This document shows, in pieces, positions 35,048 through 44,597 of a stretch of 64,000 nucleotides of DNA. The notes beneath the pieces are model-generated. The model worked only from the letters and a program-made list of their open reading frames with translations. It searched no databases and was not told the origin of the DNA. This DNA comes from an uncultured Eggerthellaceae bacterium (GTDB lineage: Bacteria > Actinomycetota > Coriobacteriia > Coriobacteriales > Eggerthellaceae), in NCBI GenBank assembly GCA_910588205.1, contig CAJUQK010000001.1, forward strand, positions 124,001 through 188,000, given 5' to 3'. Each line of letters starts with the position of its first letter. Within the stretch, counting starts at the first letter, position 1. A program made the translations under genes and the position numbers.

Positions 35048-35067
35048 AGGTGTCCCTTGAAAAGCGC

Positions 35068-35376
35068 CTAAGCGAACATCCCCAGCAACTGCTGCTTCGG
35101 CACAGCGCCTAACGTCTTGTTCTTGATGGCACCTTTGTCGAACAGGATGAGGGTGGGAACCGAATTCACCCGATAGCTGGCAGCCAGATCAGGGCTCTGA
35201 TCTATATCAACCTTATACACATAGGCCTGACCCGCCTTCTCCTGAGCTACTTCATCCAAGATGGGAGCAAGCCTCTTGCACGGGCCACACCACGTAGCGA
35301 AGAAGTCCACCAAAACCGGCTTATCCGCTTCGAGTACCTTCGATTGGAAATCTTGAGAAGAGATGACTTCGCTCAT
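35068..35376 (-). CDS. trxA: thioredoxin
   Basis: A protein of 102 residues with the active site WCGPC (Cys30, Cys33) in FFATWCGPCKRLAPILDE and the cis-proline in VNSVPTLILF. It reduces protein disulfides in the cytoplasm and is recharged by the neighbouring reductase. The leader before its ATG contains a 7 bp hairpin (GCAGCTC / GAGCTGC) about 35 bases upstream, of unknown meaning. Confidence 0.95.
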   Translation of the reverse strand: MSEVISSQDFQSKVLEADKPVLVDFFATWCGPCKRLAPILDEVAQEKAGQAYVYKVDIDQSPDLAASYRVNSVPTLILFDKGAIKNKTLGAVPKQQLLGMFA

Positions 35377-35502
35377 GACGACCTATCCCCTTTCGTCGGA
35401 ACAGCTTCGCAGCTCTTCGAGCTGCCGTTCTCCATCGGTTGCATTCTTTTCCATAGCATAGCAGCTGAGGCCTGAAAAGACCCAGGCGTAACCAGAACGC
35501 AA

Positions 35503-35537
35503 GAATGCCGTTGGCATCTGGCAAGCCAACGGCATTC
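35503..35537 (-). terminator. terminator of thrS
   Basis: Perfect 13 bp inverted repeat GAATGCCGTTGGC / GCCAACGGCATTC with a 9-base loop, about 35 bases after the thrS stop. The minus strand continues TTGCGTTCTGG, a weak U-tract. Confidence 0.65.
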
Positions 35538-35571
35538 CCTCAGAGCAGATAGGTTGGGCGTGGAAGACGGT

Positions 35572-37485
35572 CTAGAGCGCAGCGTCCCTGATCTTATCCA
35601 CGAACTCCCGCCGGTCGCAGGTACCTAGGTCGCCTTCGACCCGATCGCGCACGGAGATGGTCTGCTCGGCCACTTCAGCATCTCCCAGAACGACCATGTA
35701 GGGGATCTTCTGCTGCTGGGCTTTGGCTATCTTCACCTTCATGGGCTCGTTCTGATCATAGACCTCGACCCGGCCGCCTGCCCCACGCAATTCGCCCGCA
35801 AACTCCTCAGCAGCCTCCCGATGACGGTCGGCAATGGGGATGACAGCCACCTGTATGGGCGCCAACCACAAGGGCAAAGCGCCAGCGTAGTGTTCGATGA
35901 GGATGCCCAGGAAGCGTTCGATGGAGCCGAAGATGGCTCGGTGGAGCATCCAGGGCCGCTGCTCGGTATTATCTTGGGCGCGATAGGTCAGATCGAACCG
36001 CTCGGGCATGTTGAAATCTATCTGGACCGTGGAGCACTGCCAGGTGCGCCCGATGGCATCCTTCACCTTGATATCTATCTTCGGACCATAGAAGGCGCCG
36101 TCGCCTTCGTTGATGTCATAGGCTAGGTTGTGCCGCTCACATGCCTGCTTCAGGGCGTTGGTAGCATACTCCCACATGTCATCAGTGCCAATGGACTTAT
36201 CCGGCCGCGTGGAGATCTCAGCCTCATACTGGAAACCGAAGGTGCTCATGATGTGGTCGACCAGGTCGAGGATGGCCACTACCTCATCTACCACCTGTTC
36301 CCTAGTGCAGAACACGTGAGCATCATCCTGGGTGAAGCCGCGCGCACGCAAGAGCCCATGCACCACACCCGACATCTCATGGCGATACACCGTGCCGAAC
36401 TCGAAATAGCGCAGAGGCAGATCCCGGTAGGAATGCAGCTCGTTCTTGTAGAGCATCACATGCCCCGGGCAGTTCATGGGCTTCACGCCGTATTCGCTGG
36501 GACGGGGATCCTCTTCGGTACCTTCGTTGATCTCGAAGAAGTACATATTGTCCTTGTAGAACCCATAATGGCCGGAGGTCTTCCATACCTCGGCATTGTA
36601 GATATGGGGCGTGATGACCTCTTCGTAGCCGCGCTCGTATAGATCACGCCGAAGCCACTCTTGCAGAGTGCGGATCACCCGCGCACCCTTCGGCAGATAC
36701 ATGGGAAGGCCCACCCCCGCCATGGGATCCATCATATAGATGCCCAGCTCTCGACCGAGCTTGCGATGATCGCGCTTCTCGGCCTCCTCCAAGCGGGTCA
36801 AGTACTCTTCCAGATCCTTCTTCTTGAAGAAGGCGGTGCCGTAGACGCGCGTGAGCATCTCATTGTCAGCATCGCCCTTCCAATAGGCTCCGGCGGTCTT
36901 CATGAGCTTGAAGGCTCCCAGCTTGCCTGCTGAGGGAACATGAGGGCCACTGCAGAGATCGACGAAGCTGCCGTGACGGTAGAGGGTGATGTCCTCATCA
37001 GCAGGCAGGTCGTCGATATGCTCTGATTTCAAGCGCTGGTCCTTGAATGCCTCTTTGGCACCCTCATAGGTGAGGACCTCGCGCACGAACGGCTCATCCT
37101 TGGCGATGATCTCAGCCATCTTCGCTTCGATGGCGGCGAAATCATCCGTAGAGACGGGCTGCTCCAGGGCGAAATCATAGAAGAAGCCGTCTTCCGTGGC
37201 AGGGCCGAAGCCGATCTGAGCACCGGGGAACAACTCCTGGACAGCTTCAGCCATCACATGGGCCATGGAATGGCGCATGATATCCAAAGCCTCTGGGGAA
37301 CGGTCTGTGATGATCTCAACAGTGGCGCCATCGGAGACGGTGGCGGCAAGGTCGGCGAGCTGACCATCGATCTTTCCGGCAAGGGCGGCCTTCGCTAGAC
37401 CTGAGCCAATGGAAGCGGCAACGTCTTGGATGGATGCGCCCTCGGGTACTTCCTTCGCGCTGCCATCAGGGAGCAGTATCTTCAT
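35572..37485 (-). CDS. thrS: threonine-tRNA ligase
   Basis: A class II synthetase of 637 residues with the full bacterial architecture: TGS domain (about 1-60), editing domain with the HSMAHVMAEAV motif, catalytic core with motif 2 (YRHEMSGVVHGLLRARGFTQDD, in its parts) and motif 3 (MLHRAIFGSIERFLGILIE), and an anticodon-binding C-terminus. The ATG at 37485 follows AAAGGA and lies ten bases after the preceding gene, which leaves no room for a T-box leader. Last gene of the tig-clpP-clpX-valS strand. Confidence 0.96.
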   Translation of the reverse strand: MKILLPDGSAKEVPEGASIQDVAASIGSGLAKAALAGKIDGQLADLAATVSDGATVEIITDRSPEALDIMRHSMAHVMAEAVQELFPGAQIGFGPATEDGFFYDFALEQPVSTDDFAAIEAKMAEIIAKDEPFVREVLTYEGAKEAFKDQRLKSEHIDDLPADEDITLYRHGSFVDLCSGPHVPSAGKLGAFKLMKTAGAYWKGDADNEMLTRVYGTAFFKKKDLEEYLTRLEEAEKRDHRKLGRELGIYMMDPMAGVGLPMYLPKGARVIRTLQEWLRRDLYERGYEEVITPHIYNAEVWKTSGHYGFYKDNMYFFEINEGTEEDPRPSEYGVKPMNCPGHVMLYKNELHSYRDLPLRYFEFGTVYRHEMSGVVHGLLRARGFTQDDAHVFCTREQVVDEVVAILDLVDHIMSTFGFQYEAEISTRPDKSIGTDDMWEYATNALKQACERHNLAYDINEGDGAFYGPKIDIKVKDAIGRTWQCSTVQIDFNMPERFDLTYRAQDNTEQRPWMLHRAIFGSIERFLGILIEHYAGALPLWLAPIQVAVIPIADRHREAAEEFAGELRGAGGRVEVYDQNEPMKVKIAKAQQQKIPYMVVLGDAEVAEQTISVRDRVEGDLGTCDRREFVDKIRDAAL

Positions 37486-37495
37486 GGTGATTCCT

Positions 37496-38011
37496 TTAGG
37501 ATTCGTGGCTTGTGGTAGAGCTTGAGGAATGAGAACGGCGACGCGTCCGAGAGCTGGAAGAACCAGAGCGGCTCTTGGATCCACCGCCTACGGGCGTGGC
37601 GCAATAGGGGCATACCGTCCAAGCAGGCTCAAGGGCCTTCTCACAGTGAGAGCAGAGGTTCTTGAGCTGGGTGTGGCAGTTGGGACACAGGACGTAGTCC
37701 ATCTCAACGGGGTATCCACAGGTAGCGCATTCGCCATACTTCATCAGCTGGCGCTGCTTAAGGGCCACTTCCAGCTCCTGCTCGTCCTTGTCTATGCGCA
37801 GCATAGGCGGACGCAAGAGACAGTAGGCGATGACGCCCACGATGGGGACCAGCGCAACCACAGCCCAAACATACCAGGCTGCCCCGCGGAGATAGGCATC
37901 CCGCACCACCCAGACGATGGAGAGGACATAGAGGATCACCAGGAGGACGACCACCACGGTGAACGCGGCTTGCATCTGCGGTGTCCACAGCTGTGCGAAA
38001 AGCTCACTCAC
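37496..38011 (-). CDS. membrane protein with two membrane helices and double zinc ribbon
   Basis: A protein of 171 residues of unknown function. Two predicted helices (about 13-36 and 44-66) resemble the N-terminal membrane module of phospholipase D-type proteins; they are followed by a short coil and two zinc-ribbon knuckles, CATCGYPVE with CPNCHTQ and CSHCEKAL with CPYCATP. The last 30 residues are almost only Ser, Arg, Lys, Thr and Gly, a disordered basic tail. It sits between valS and thrS with only ten bases before thrS, so it is cotranscribed with synthetase genes. No known family role can be given. Confidence 0.75.
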   Translation of the reverse strand: MSELFAQLWTPQMQAAFTVVVVLLVILYVLSIVWVVRDAYLRGAAWYVWAVVALVPIVGVIAYCLLRPPMLRIDKDEQELEVALKQRQLMKYGECATCGYPVEMDYVLCPNCHTQLKNLCSHCEKALEPAWTVCPYCATPVGGGSKSRSGSSSSRTRRRSHSSSSTTSHES

Positions 38012-38095
38012 TTCTTCACTCCTTATACTGCGTTCCTACTGCGGTTTGCGATTATAGCAAAGGCACAGATCTAGCTGGCTGAATGTGGAGAGCCA

Positions 38096-40759
38096 TCACA
38101 TCTGCTCGAGCTGGGATGCGACTCTCTCCAACTGGTCTTCGATCTCGTCGCGCTTCGCCGTGTCCTTCTGAATGATCTCAGGAGCCGCCTTGGCCAAGAA
38201 GTCGGGATTGGAGAGCTTCTTATCAAGCTTCGCCAAGTCAGCAGCCAACTTCTTCTGCTCTTTCTCAAGCTTCGCCTTCTCTTCGGCAAAGTCAACGAAC
38301 CCTGCGAGGTTCGTATAGACCTCCAGGTCAGAGACGATGCCCACCACCGCCTGAGAGGGCTTGGTCTCATCGGGAGAAGCCGTGAGCGCAGAGATGCGAG
38401 CCAACGACGAGATGAGCGTTGATTGCTGCAGGATCTGCTCCGCCTTGGAGGCAGAAGCCTTGACCGAGACGGTCAGCTCCTCCTTGGGAGAAACGCCGTA
38501 ACGCGAACGGGCAGAGCGCACCGCACCCACCACTTCGATCACCACGCGCACGCTATTCTCAGAAGCATCATCCACGAAGCCTGCCAACTCTGCGGCATTA
38601 GGCCAAGGAGCAGCTATGAGCATCTCTGGGCCTTCCTCTGGCCGCGGCATGGAGGCGTAGATGCGCTCTGTGATGAAGGGCATCACCGGATGCAGCAGGC
38701 GCAGAAGAGCGTAGAGCACGAATTGCAGGTTACGCTGACAGGCCAAGCGGTCTTCCTCATCAGCGGAGTTGAGGCGGCTCTTCGAGAACTCGATGTACCA
38801 ATCGCAGAACTCGTTCCAGATGAACGTGTAGAGCAGACGGGTCATCTCACTGAAGTCGAAACTGCCATAGGCCGCATCGATAGCCATCACGGTCTTCGCA
38901 AGGGAAGAGAAGATCCAGCGGTCAGCGCTGGTCCGGAGCTCAGGAGGACCCGGTGTGAAACCATCCATGTTCATCTCGACGAAACGGGCGGCATTCTTGA
39001 TCTTGTTCGCGAAGTTGCGGGCCGATTCGATGCGCTGATAGTCGAAGCGCAAGGTCTGCGAGCCGGTCACTTGAGACACCAGCCCGAAGCGCATGCCGTC
39101 AGCTCCGTATTCGGCCATGAGACCCATGGGGTCTATGCCATTGCCCCGGGACTTGCTCATGGGCTTGCCATCGGATCCCATGACCGTGGGATGGATGATG
39201 ACATCCTGGAAGGGGATCTCATCCATGCACCACTCAGAAGCCATCACCATACGCGCCACCCAAAGCCCCATGATGTCTCGGGCCGTTGAGAGCACCTGAG
39301 TGGGATAGAACTTGACCAAATCCGGTGCGTCCTTGCCCTCCTCACCCCAACCTTGGGTAGCGAACGGCCACAGCTGGGAAGAGAACCAAGTATCCAGCAC
39401 ATCTTCGTCTTGGCGCACGGCTGCTCCGCATTCCGGGCAAGTCTCTACGTCCTCCAAGAGGGCATCCTGCCAGCCGCAGGCATCGCAATAGAAGACGGGG
39501 ATCCGATGCCCCCACCACAGCTGCCGCGAGATGCACCAATCCTTCAGGTTATCCAACCAGTCGAGATAGACCTGCCCCCAGCGCTCAGGATGGAATGCCA
39601 CCTGGCCCTCAGCAACGGCCTTGCGCGCCGGCTCCTTCAGTTGAGAGACATCCACGAACCACTGCTCCGACAGCCAGGGCTCCAACGTGTTATGACAGCG
39701 ATAGCAGTGCATGACAGAATGGCTGATGTCTTCTATATGGTCCAAGAGGCCGAGTTCCTCGAATGCCTGGACCACGGCTTCGCGAGCTTCATCTCGGCTC
39801 ATGCCAGAGTACGGGCCGAACCCTTCGACCACATGAGCAGTCTCGTCGAAGATATTCACGCGCTCAAGCCCCGCACGATCCCCCATGGCGAAGTCATTGG
39901 GGTCATGGGCAGGCGTGACCTTGACGGCACCGGTACCATAAGCTGCGTCCACATGGAAATCAGCGAAGATGGGTATCTCGCGGTCAACCAGCGGTAGCTT
40001 CACCCTCTTGCCAATGAGGTCGGCATAGCGCTCATCGGACGGGCTCACGGCAACGCCGGTGTCCCCGAGCATGGTCTCAGGGCGCGTGGTGGCCACGACG
40101 ATATGGTCAACCCCCTCCACCGGTTCGACCAGCGGATAGCGGAGGTACCACAGATGCCCTGCTTCATCGGCATATTCTGCCTCGTCATCGGCGATGGCCG
40201 TGGTGCAGTGGGGACACCAATTCACGATGCGCTTGCCTCGGTAGATGACATCCCGGTGATACCAGTCCACGAAGAGCTTGCGCACCGCCAGGGAGAACTC
40301 CGGGCTCATGGTGAACTGCTCGTGATCGTAATCACAGCTGCAGCCCATGGCCTTGATCTGGCTGACGATGATGCCGCCGTATTCATCACGCCACTTCTGG
40401 CATTCTCCTATGAATGCCTCACGGCCTATCTCTCGACGATTGATGCCCTGTTCAGCCAGATGCTTGTCGACCTTGGTCTGCGTAGCGATGCCCGCGTGAT
40501 CGGTCCCCAATACCCACCGGGTCTGATAGCCCTGCATGCGAGCGCGACGGATGCAGGTGTCCTGGATGCTGTCGTTCAGGGCATGACCCATATGGAGCAC
40601 ACCGGTCACATTCGGAGGAGGAATGACGATGGTATAGCCCTCATCTGCATGAGGGCCGAAACCTTGGGAGCGCAGGAAATACCCACCTGCCATCCAAGCT
40701 TCGAAGATGGGCCGCTCCCAAGCGCTGAAATCCTCGGTAACCTTCTTGCCGTCCGTCAT
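38096..40759 (-). CDS. valS: valine-tRNA ligase
   Basis: A class I synthetase of 887 residues. The HIGH motif reads HMGH in PPPNVTGVLHMGHALND, and the KMSKS motif reads PMSKSRGNGIDP. The editing domain (about 180-390) contains TTRPETMLGDTGVAV and PAHDPNDFAMG. The C-terminal 70 residues form the expected coiled-coil arm (EKAKLEKEQKKLAADLAKL). ATG start after a gap of only 46 bases from clpX, so it may be read in the same transcript; no T-box leader is present. Confidence 0.96.
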   Translation of the reverse strand: MTDGKKVTEDFSAWERPIFEAWMAGGYFLRSQGFGPHADEGYTIVIPPPNVTGVLHMGHALNDSIQDTCIRRARMQGYQTRWVLGTDHAGIATQTKVDKHLAEQGINRREIGREAFIGECQKWRDEYGGIIVSQIKAMGCSCDYDHEQFTMSPEFSLAVRKLFVDWYHRDVIYRGKRIVNWCPHCTTAIADDEAEYADEAGHLWYLRYPLVEPVEGVDHIVVATTRPETMLGDTGVAVSPSDERYADLIGKRVKLPLVDREIPIFADFHVDAAYGTGAVKVTPAHDPNDFAMGDRAGLERVNIFDETAHVVEGFGPYSGMSRDEAREAVVQAFEELGLLDHIEDISHSVMHCYRCHNTLEPWLSEQWFVDVSQLKEPARKAVAEGQVAFHPERWGQVYLDWLDNLKDWCISRQLWWGHRIPVFYCDACGWQDALLEDVETCPECGAAVRQDEDVLDTWFSSQLWPFATQGWGEEGKDAPDLVKFYPTQVLSTARDIMGLWVARMVMASEWCMDEIPFQDVIIHPTVMGSDGKPMSKSRGNGIDPMGLMAEYGADGMRFGLVSQVTGSQTLRFDYQRIESARNFANKIKNAARFVEMNMDGFTPGPPELRTSADRWIFSSLAKTVMAIDAAYGSFDFSEMTRLLYTFIWNEFCDWYIEFSKSRLNSADEEDRLACQRNLQFVLYALLRLLHPVMPFITERIYASMPRPEEGPEMLIAAPWPNAAELAGFVDDASENSVRVVIEVVGAVRSARSRYGVSPKEELTVSVKASASKAEQILQQSTLISSLARISALTASPDETKPSQAVVGIVSDLEVYTNLAGFVDFAEEKAKLEKEQKKLAADLAKLDKKLSNPDFLAKAAPEIIQKDTAKRDEIEDQLERVASQLEQM

Positions 40760-40805
40760 CTACCGCTCTTCCCCTCTCTTCGAGCTAGGCTGTCCCAGTC
40801 GGTCT

Positions 40806-42203
40806 TCATGCGCTCTGGCGCGTCTTCTTTTGCAGCTTCTTCACCTCTGGGGTGGTCTCGCCGGTGATATCAGTGGCGCGAATCGTCACCTGCACAGGGC
40901 CTTTGGTCTCCGGCAGGTCGTACATGACATCCATCAGGATGCGCTCGCAAATGGAGCGCAGACCACGAGCGCCGGTACCATGCTCGGCCGCCTCGTGGGC
41001 GATGGCCATTAGGGCCTCGTCCTCTACCACGAGCTGAGCGTCCTCATAGGCGAACATCTTGGTGTATTGCTTGATGAGCGCATTCTTGGGCTCCACCAAG
41101 ATGCGCACGAGATCCTCCTCGGTGAGCTCATCCAAAGAGGTGATGACCGGAATGCGCCCGACGAACTCGGGGATCATGCCATATTTATTGAGGTCTTCTG
41201 GTAGCACTTGGGCCAGAAGCTCAGCATCAGCCTGCTTCTTCGTCTCTGGGATCTGAGAGGCGAAGCCCAGTCCGCTCTTCCCTACCCGCTGGCCGATGAT
41301 CTCAGGGAGCCCCACGAAGGCACCACCCAAGATGAAGAGGATGTTCTTCGTATCGATATGGAGCAGCTCTTGCTCAGGGTGCTTGCGCCCCCCCTGGGGC
41401 GGCACGCTAGCCTCACAACCCTCGACGATCTTCAGGAGCGCTTGCTGGACCCCCTCGCCTGAGACATCCCGCGTGATGGAGAGGTTCTCCGCCTTGCGGG
41501 CTATCTTGTCTATCTCGTCTATGTAGATGATGCCGATCTCAGCCTTCGCGATATCGAAGTCAGCGGCGGTGATGAGCTTCAGCAGGATGTTCTCTACGTC
41601 TTCGCCCACATAACCAGCCTCGGTCAGCGTAGTGGCGTCAGCTATGGCGAAGGGGACCTTGAGGGTACGCGCCAGCGTTTGGGCCAAGAGGGTCTTGCCG
41701 GAGCCGGTGGGACCCAAGAGCATGATGTTGCTCTTATCTATCTCCACCTCATCCGCAGGCGTCTCCTCATCAGCTTCGGCCGAATCTCCCATGGCGATGC
41801 GCTTATAGTGATTGTAGACCGCAACAGACAGAGCACGCTTGGCGGCCTCTTGGCCTACGACGTGCTCGGAGAGAGCCGCATGGATCTGATGGGGCGTTGG
41901 CAGCTCCTCTAGCCCAGACAAGAGGCTGTCGGACCCTTCGCCATCTTCGATGTCAGAGAAATCCCCCGGTGCCACCTCGTAGGGCCAGGAGGACGACTGT
42001 ATCTCTGGCGCAGACCGGTCGAAGCCCTCCGTTCGATTCGCCATCATCATCTCATGCATGAGGGCATCGGCGCATACAGTGATGCACTGATCGCAGATGA
42101 ATATCTCGTTGGGGCCTTGGATCATGGAGTTGGCCAGGCTGGCCGGCTTCCCGCAGAAGGCACAATGCACATCTGCGGGAGCGTTCCTATTCTCTTCTGT
42201 CAT
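40806..42203 (-). CDS. clpX: ATP-dependent Clp protease ATPase subunit ClpX
   Basis: A protein of 465 residues that unfolds substrates for ClpP. The N-terminal zinc domain has CAFCGKPA and CDQCITVC. The AAA+ core has GPTGSGKT (Walker A), IIYIDEIDKI (Walker B), pore loop GYVGEDVE, and the sensor region HGTGARGLRS. The ClpP-docking loop, usually IGF, reads LGF in GKSGLGFAS. An acidic insert separates the zinc domain from the core and another lies in the loop with SAEADEETPADEVE. It follows clpP by about 40 bases. Confidence 0.96.
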   Translation of the reverse strand: MTEENRNAPADVHCAFCGKPASLANSMIQGPNEIFICDQCITVCADALMHEMMMANRTEGFDRSAPEIQSSSWPYEVAPGDFSDIEDGEGSDSLLSGLEELPTPHQIHAALSEHVVGQEAAKRALSVAVYNHYKRIAMGDSAEADEETPADEVEIDKSNIMLLGPTGSGKTLLAQTLARTLKVPFAIADATTLTEAGYVGEDVENILLKLITAADFDIAKAEIGIIYIDEIDKIARKAENLSITRDVSGEGVQQALLKIVEGCEASVPPQGGRKHPEQELLHIDTKNILFILGGAFVGLPEIIGQRVGKSGLGFASQIPETKKQADAELLAQVLPEDLNKYGMIPEFVGRIPVITSLDELTEEDLVRILVEPKNALIKQYTKMFAYEDAQLVVEDEALMAIAHEAAEHGTGARGLRSICERILMDVMYDLPETKGPVQVTIRATDITGETTPEVKKLQKKTRQSA

Positions 42204-42245
42204 AGCTCTCTCTAAGGTAAGCGGGCGCGGTCAGGGGCGGATGGC

Positions 42246-42848
42246 TTAATGATGGGTGATGATCTCATCCACCAGACCATAGTCCTTGGCCTGCTCAGCG
42301 GTCATGTAGTTGTCGCGCTCAGTGTCTGCCTGGATGGTCTCGATGCTCTGGCCGGTGTTGTCAGCCAGGATCTTGTTCAGCTGCTTGCGCGTCTTCAGCA
42401 TGAAATCAGCGACGATGGCTATCTCGGTCTGCTGGCCCTGAGCACCGCCCAGAGGCTGATGGATCAGCACCATGGAATTCGGCAGGCAATAGCGCTTGCC
42501 TTTGGCACCAGAAGACAGCAGCACAGCAGCCATGGAGGCGCATTCCCCGATGCAGATGGTAGAGACATCGCACTTGATGAAGTTCATGGTGTCGAGGATG
42601 CCCAGACCCGCGGTGACGGAGCCGCCTGGCGAGTTGATGTAAAGAGAGATGTCCTTCTCTGGGTCAGAACTCTCAAGATGCAACAGCTGCGCCACTACGG
42701 AATTCGCCACATGATCATCTATCTGCTCTCCCAGGAAGATGATGCGATCATTCAGAAGTCGTGAGTAGATGTCATAGCTGCGCTCTCCACGCGGTGATTG
42801 CTCGATGACGTAGGGGATCAATGCGTTCCTTGCAACTTCGATGCCCAT
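42246..42848 (-). CDS. clpP: ATP-dependent Clp protease proteolytic subunit
   Basis: A protein of 200 residues, the chamber protease that partners ClpX. The catalytic triad is Ser105 in GECASMAAVLL, His130 in LIHQPLGGAQGQ, and Asp179 in ERDNYMTAEQA. The conserved SPGGSVTAGL substrate-site loop is intact. It lies between tig and clpX, an arrangement widespread in bacteria, and is separated from tig by 170 bases with a large inverted repeat, so it probably has its own promoter. Confidence 0.96.
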   Translation of the reverse strand: MGIEVARNALIPYVIEQSPRGERSYDIYSRLLNDRIIFLGEQIDDHVANSVVAQLLHLESSDPEKDISLYINSPGGSVTAGLGILDTMNFIKCDVSTICIGECASMAAVLLSSGAKGKRYCLPNSMVLIHQPLGGAQGQQTEIAIVADFMLKTRKQLNKILADNTGQSIETIQADTERDNYMTAEQAKDYGLVDEIITHH

Positions 42849-42930
42849 GATTCCTCGCTTTCGACAGGGACGCCCGAAGCGCCCTTTTCCTTTTGATTGA
42901 CACTATGATACAGATGTTCCGCTATTGCAA

Positions 42931-42973
42931 CATTGACCCAGCGTATCCATATCAAAGGCACACTGGGTCAATG
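42931..42973. repeat. 11 bp inverted repeat upstream of clpP
   Basis: Perfect arms CATTGACCCAG / CTGGGTCAATG, 21 bases apart, in the tig-clpP spacer; TTG and CAA just outside can extend the pairing with a bulge. No U-tract follows on the minus strand, so an operator or mRNA structure is as likely as termination of tig. It does not match the CIRCE, HspR or CtsR consensus. Confidence 0.5.
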
Positions 42974-43018
42974 CAAGAGATCAGCTATGGGCTGGGTGAG
43001 AGGGCACAAACGGAAGGA

Positions 43019-44365
43019 CTATCTATCCGCTTTCTCGTCTGCTTCCTCACGCTCAGCGAAGTCCACCTCGGTCACCTTCGCCGTGCTGAGCACATCCTCC
43101 ATGGCCTTAGAGCGGATGATGCCCTCGCGGATCAGATAGAGTCGGCCGCTTGCACGCCACTCACGCTCCAGCTTCTTCGGGTCTTCCACACCCGCACGCT
43201 CGAACTCCAGGGTGATGTCCTCATCCGTTGCCTGGATGCCCTTATGGCGCGCCCAAGCGTCCAGAGCCAGTTCGCGCTTGGCCTCGTCCTGAGCCTGACG
43301 CTTCACATCTTCCTTGAACTCTGTGTTATCGATACCCTGCTGCATGAGATAGGTATCGAAGCTCATGCCCGCCCGCTGCAGCTGGCTGAAGAAGTCCTGC
43401 AGCAGCTCCGATTCGGTCTGCTCTGCCATGGCGGCAGGAACATCGCCCTGCACCCGCTCGATCAGCTGGAGCGCACAACCATTCTCCTTGATCTGAGGGA
43501 TGATCGTGGCCTTCTGCTGCTCCAGGGAAGAGGCGATCTCTTCACGCATGGAAGCCACCGTGTCGAAGCCGAGGGTCTCCTTCGCCCACTCGTCGGTCAG
43601 CTCAGGCACCTGCTCGGTCTTCACCACATTGCAGGTAACGTCGAAGGAGACCTTCTGACCTGCCAGGTCTGCCATGAGCATGGCAGATTCATCTTCGGGG
43701 ACATCTACAGTGAACGTGCGGTTCTCGCCCTTCTTGATCCCCTCGAGCTCCTTGTCCAAAGCCTCGGCATACAGGCCGGTGCCCAGGTTATAGAGCAGAG
43801 ATTCGCTGGTGAGAGAACCTATCTCTTCGCCATCCTCCTTGGTGGCCTTGATGGTCAGGTCAGCAGCGCGGTCTGCCGTGAGCTTCGTGGCCGCAGGAGC
43901 ATTCTCGTAGGACTTGTAGTGGTTCCGCAGCGCATCGACCTGAGAATCTATCTCCTTCTCCGTGGCCTTCTCAAAGGGGACCTCTACCTCTACTGGATCA
44001 TAGGAGGAAAGCTCCAGCTCTGGTTTCACGGTGACGGTCACCTCGAAGGTGAAGGGCTCACCGGGCTTGACGGGGTCGATATCACCGAAATCAGGAGATG
44101 CTACCGGGAAGAGACCCTGCTCTTCAACGACCTGGGGATACAGGCCGTTGACAAGGTCCTCCGTAGCAGCGGACAGGACGGATTCACGCCCGACAGCGTT
44201 GTCGATAACGGGACGAGGGGCCTTGCCCTTACGGAACCCCGGGAAGGAGTACTGACGCGCAAGGTCCTTGTACGTCTTGCCGACGTAGCTGTCCACTTCC
44301 TTAGCCTCTGCGGTGACGACCGCTTTGACCTTGCTATCTTCGAGCTTTTCGATCTTTGCTTCCAC
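43019..44365 (-). CDS. tig: trigger factor
   Basis: A ribosome-bound chaperone and prolyl isomerase of 448 residues. The ribosome-binding signature FPGFRKGKAPRPV lies at about residues 40-52; the FKBP-like domain starts near DRAADLTIKATKEDGEEIG; the C-terminal helical arms follow and end with a charged tail rich in Glu and Ala. The start is a GTG (44365) with GAAGGGAAG eight bases upstream, which gives the usual short N-terminus. First gene of the strand that continues with clpP and clpX. Confidence 0.94.
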   Translation of the reverse strand: MEAKIEKLEDSKVKAVVTAEAKEVDSYVGKTYKDLARQYSFPGFRKGKAPRPVIDNAVGRESVLSAATEDLVNGLYPQVVEEQGLFPVASPDFGDIDPVKPGEPFTFEVTVTVKPELELSSYDPVEVEVPFEKATEKEIDSQVDALRNHYKSYENAPAATKLTADRAADLTIKATKEDGEEIGSLTSESLLYNLGTGLYAEALDKELEGIKKGENRTFTVDVPEDESAMLMADLAGQKVSFDVTCNVVKTEQVPELTDEWAKETLGFDTVASMREEIASSLEQQKATIIPQIKENGCALQLIERVQGDVPAAMAEQTESELLQDFFSQLQRAGMSFDTYLMQQGIDNTEFKEDVKRQAQDEAKRELALDAWARHKGIQATDEDITLEFERAGVEDPKKLEREWRASGRLYLIREGIIRSKAMEDVLSTAKVTEVDFAEREEADEKADR

Positions 44366-44478
44366 GTGGGTCTTCCCTTCGATCCTTCGTAGTTCCAATG
44401 GTTCTCTGTGCAATGGTTCCGTATGGTAACATATGCGCTCGTTGCCCCTTGTGCGTTTGCGGGGCGAACAGATGGTGT

Positions 44479-44564
44479 GCGGGCGTGGCGGAATTGGCAG
44501 ACGCGCCAGATTTAGGTTCTGGTGGGCACAACCCGTGAAGGTTCAAGTCCTTTCGCCCGCACCA
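44479..44564 (+). tRNA. tRNA-Leu (anticodon UAG)
   Basis: Acceptor stem GCGGGCG / CGCCCGC with discriminator A and encoded CCA. The D-arm (TGGCGGAATTGGCAGACGC), the anticodon stem CCAGA / TCTGG with loop TTTAGGT (anticodon TAG), a long variable arm (TGGGCACAACCCG) and GGTTCAAGTCC in the T-arm give a class II tRNA of 86 bases. It decodes CUN leucine codons, mainly CUA. The next gene, sstT, begins only 33 bases after the CCA. Confidence 0.97.
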
Positions 44565-44597
44565 TATCCGATCGGCATCGTGAACGAGGATAAGGTC

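Noticed and set aside
37486..37496. T-box leader for thrS (and likewise valS, ilvB, leuA)
   Set aside because: The gaps before thrS and valS are 10 and 46 bases; the leaders of ilvB and leuA are too short and lack the conserved T-box sequence.
42893..44392. A 499-codon plus-strand reading frame opposite tig
   Set aside because: The minus strand encodes complete trigger factor with all signatures; the plus frame is a high-GC mirror frame rich in Leu, His and Arg with no ribosome binding site or family motif.
44479..44564. tRNA-Leu as an integration site for a mobile element
   Set aside because: No repeat of its 3' end, integrase or foreign-looking genes follow; the next gene is sstT.
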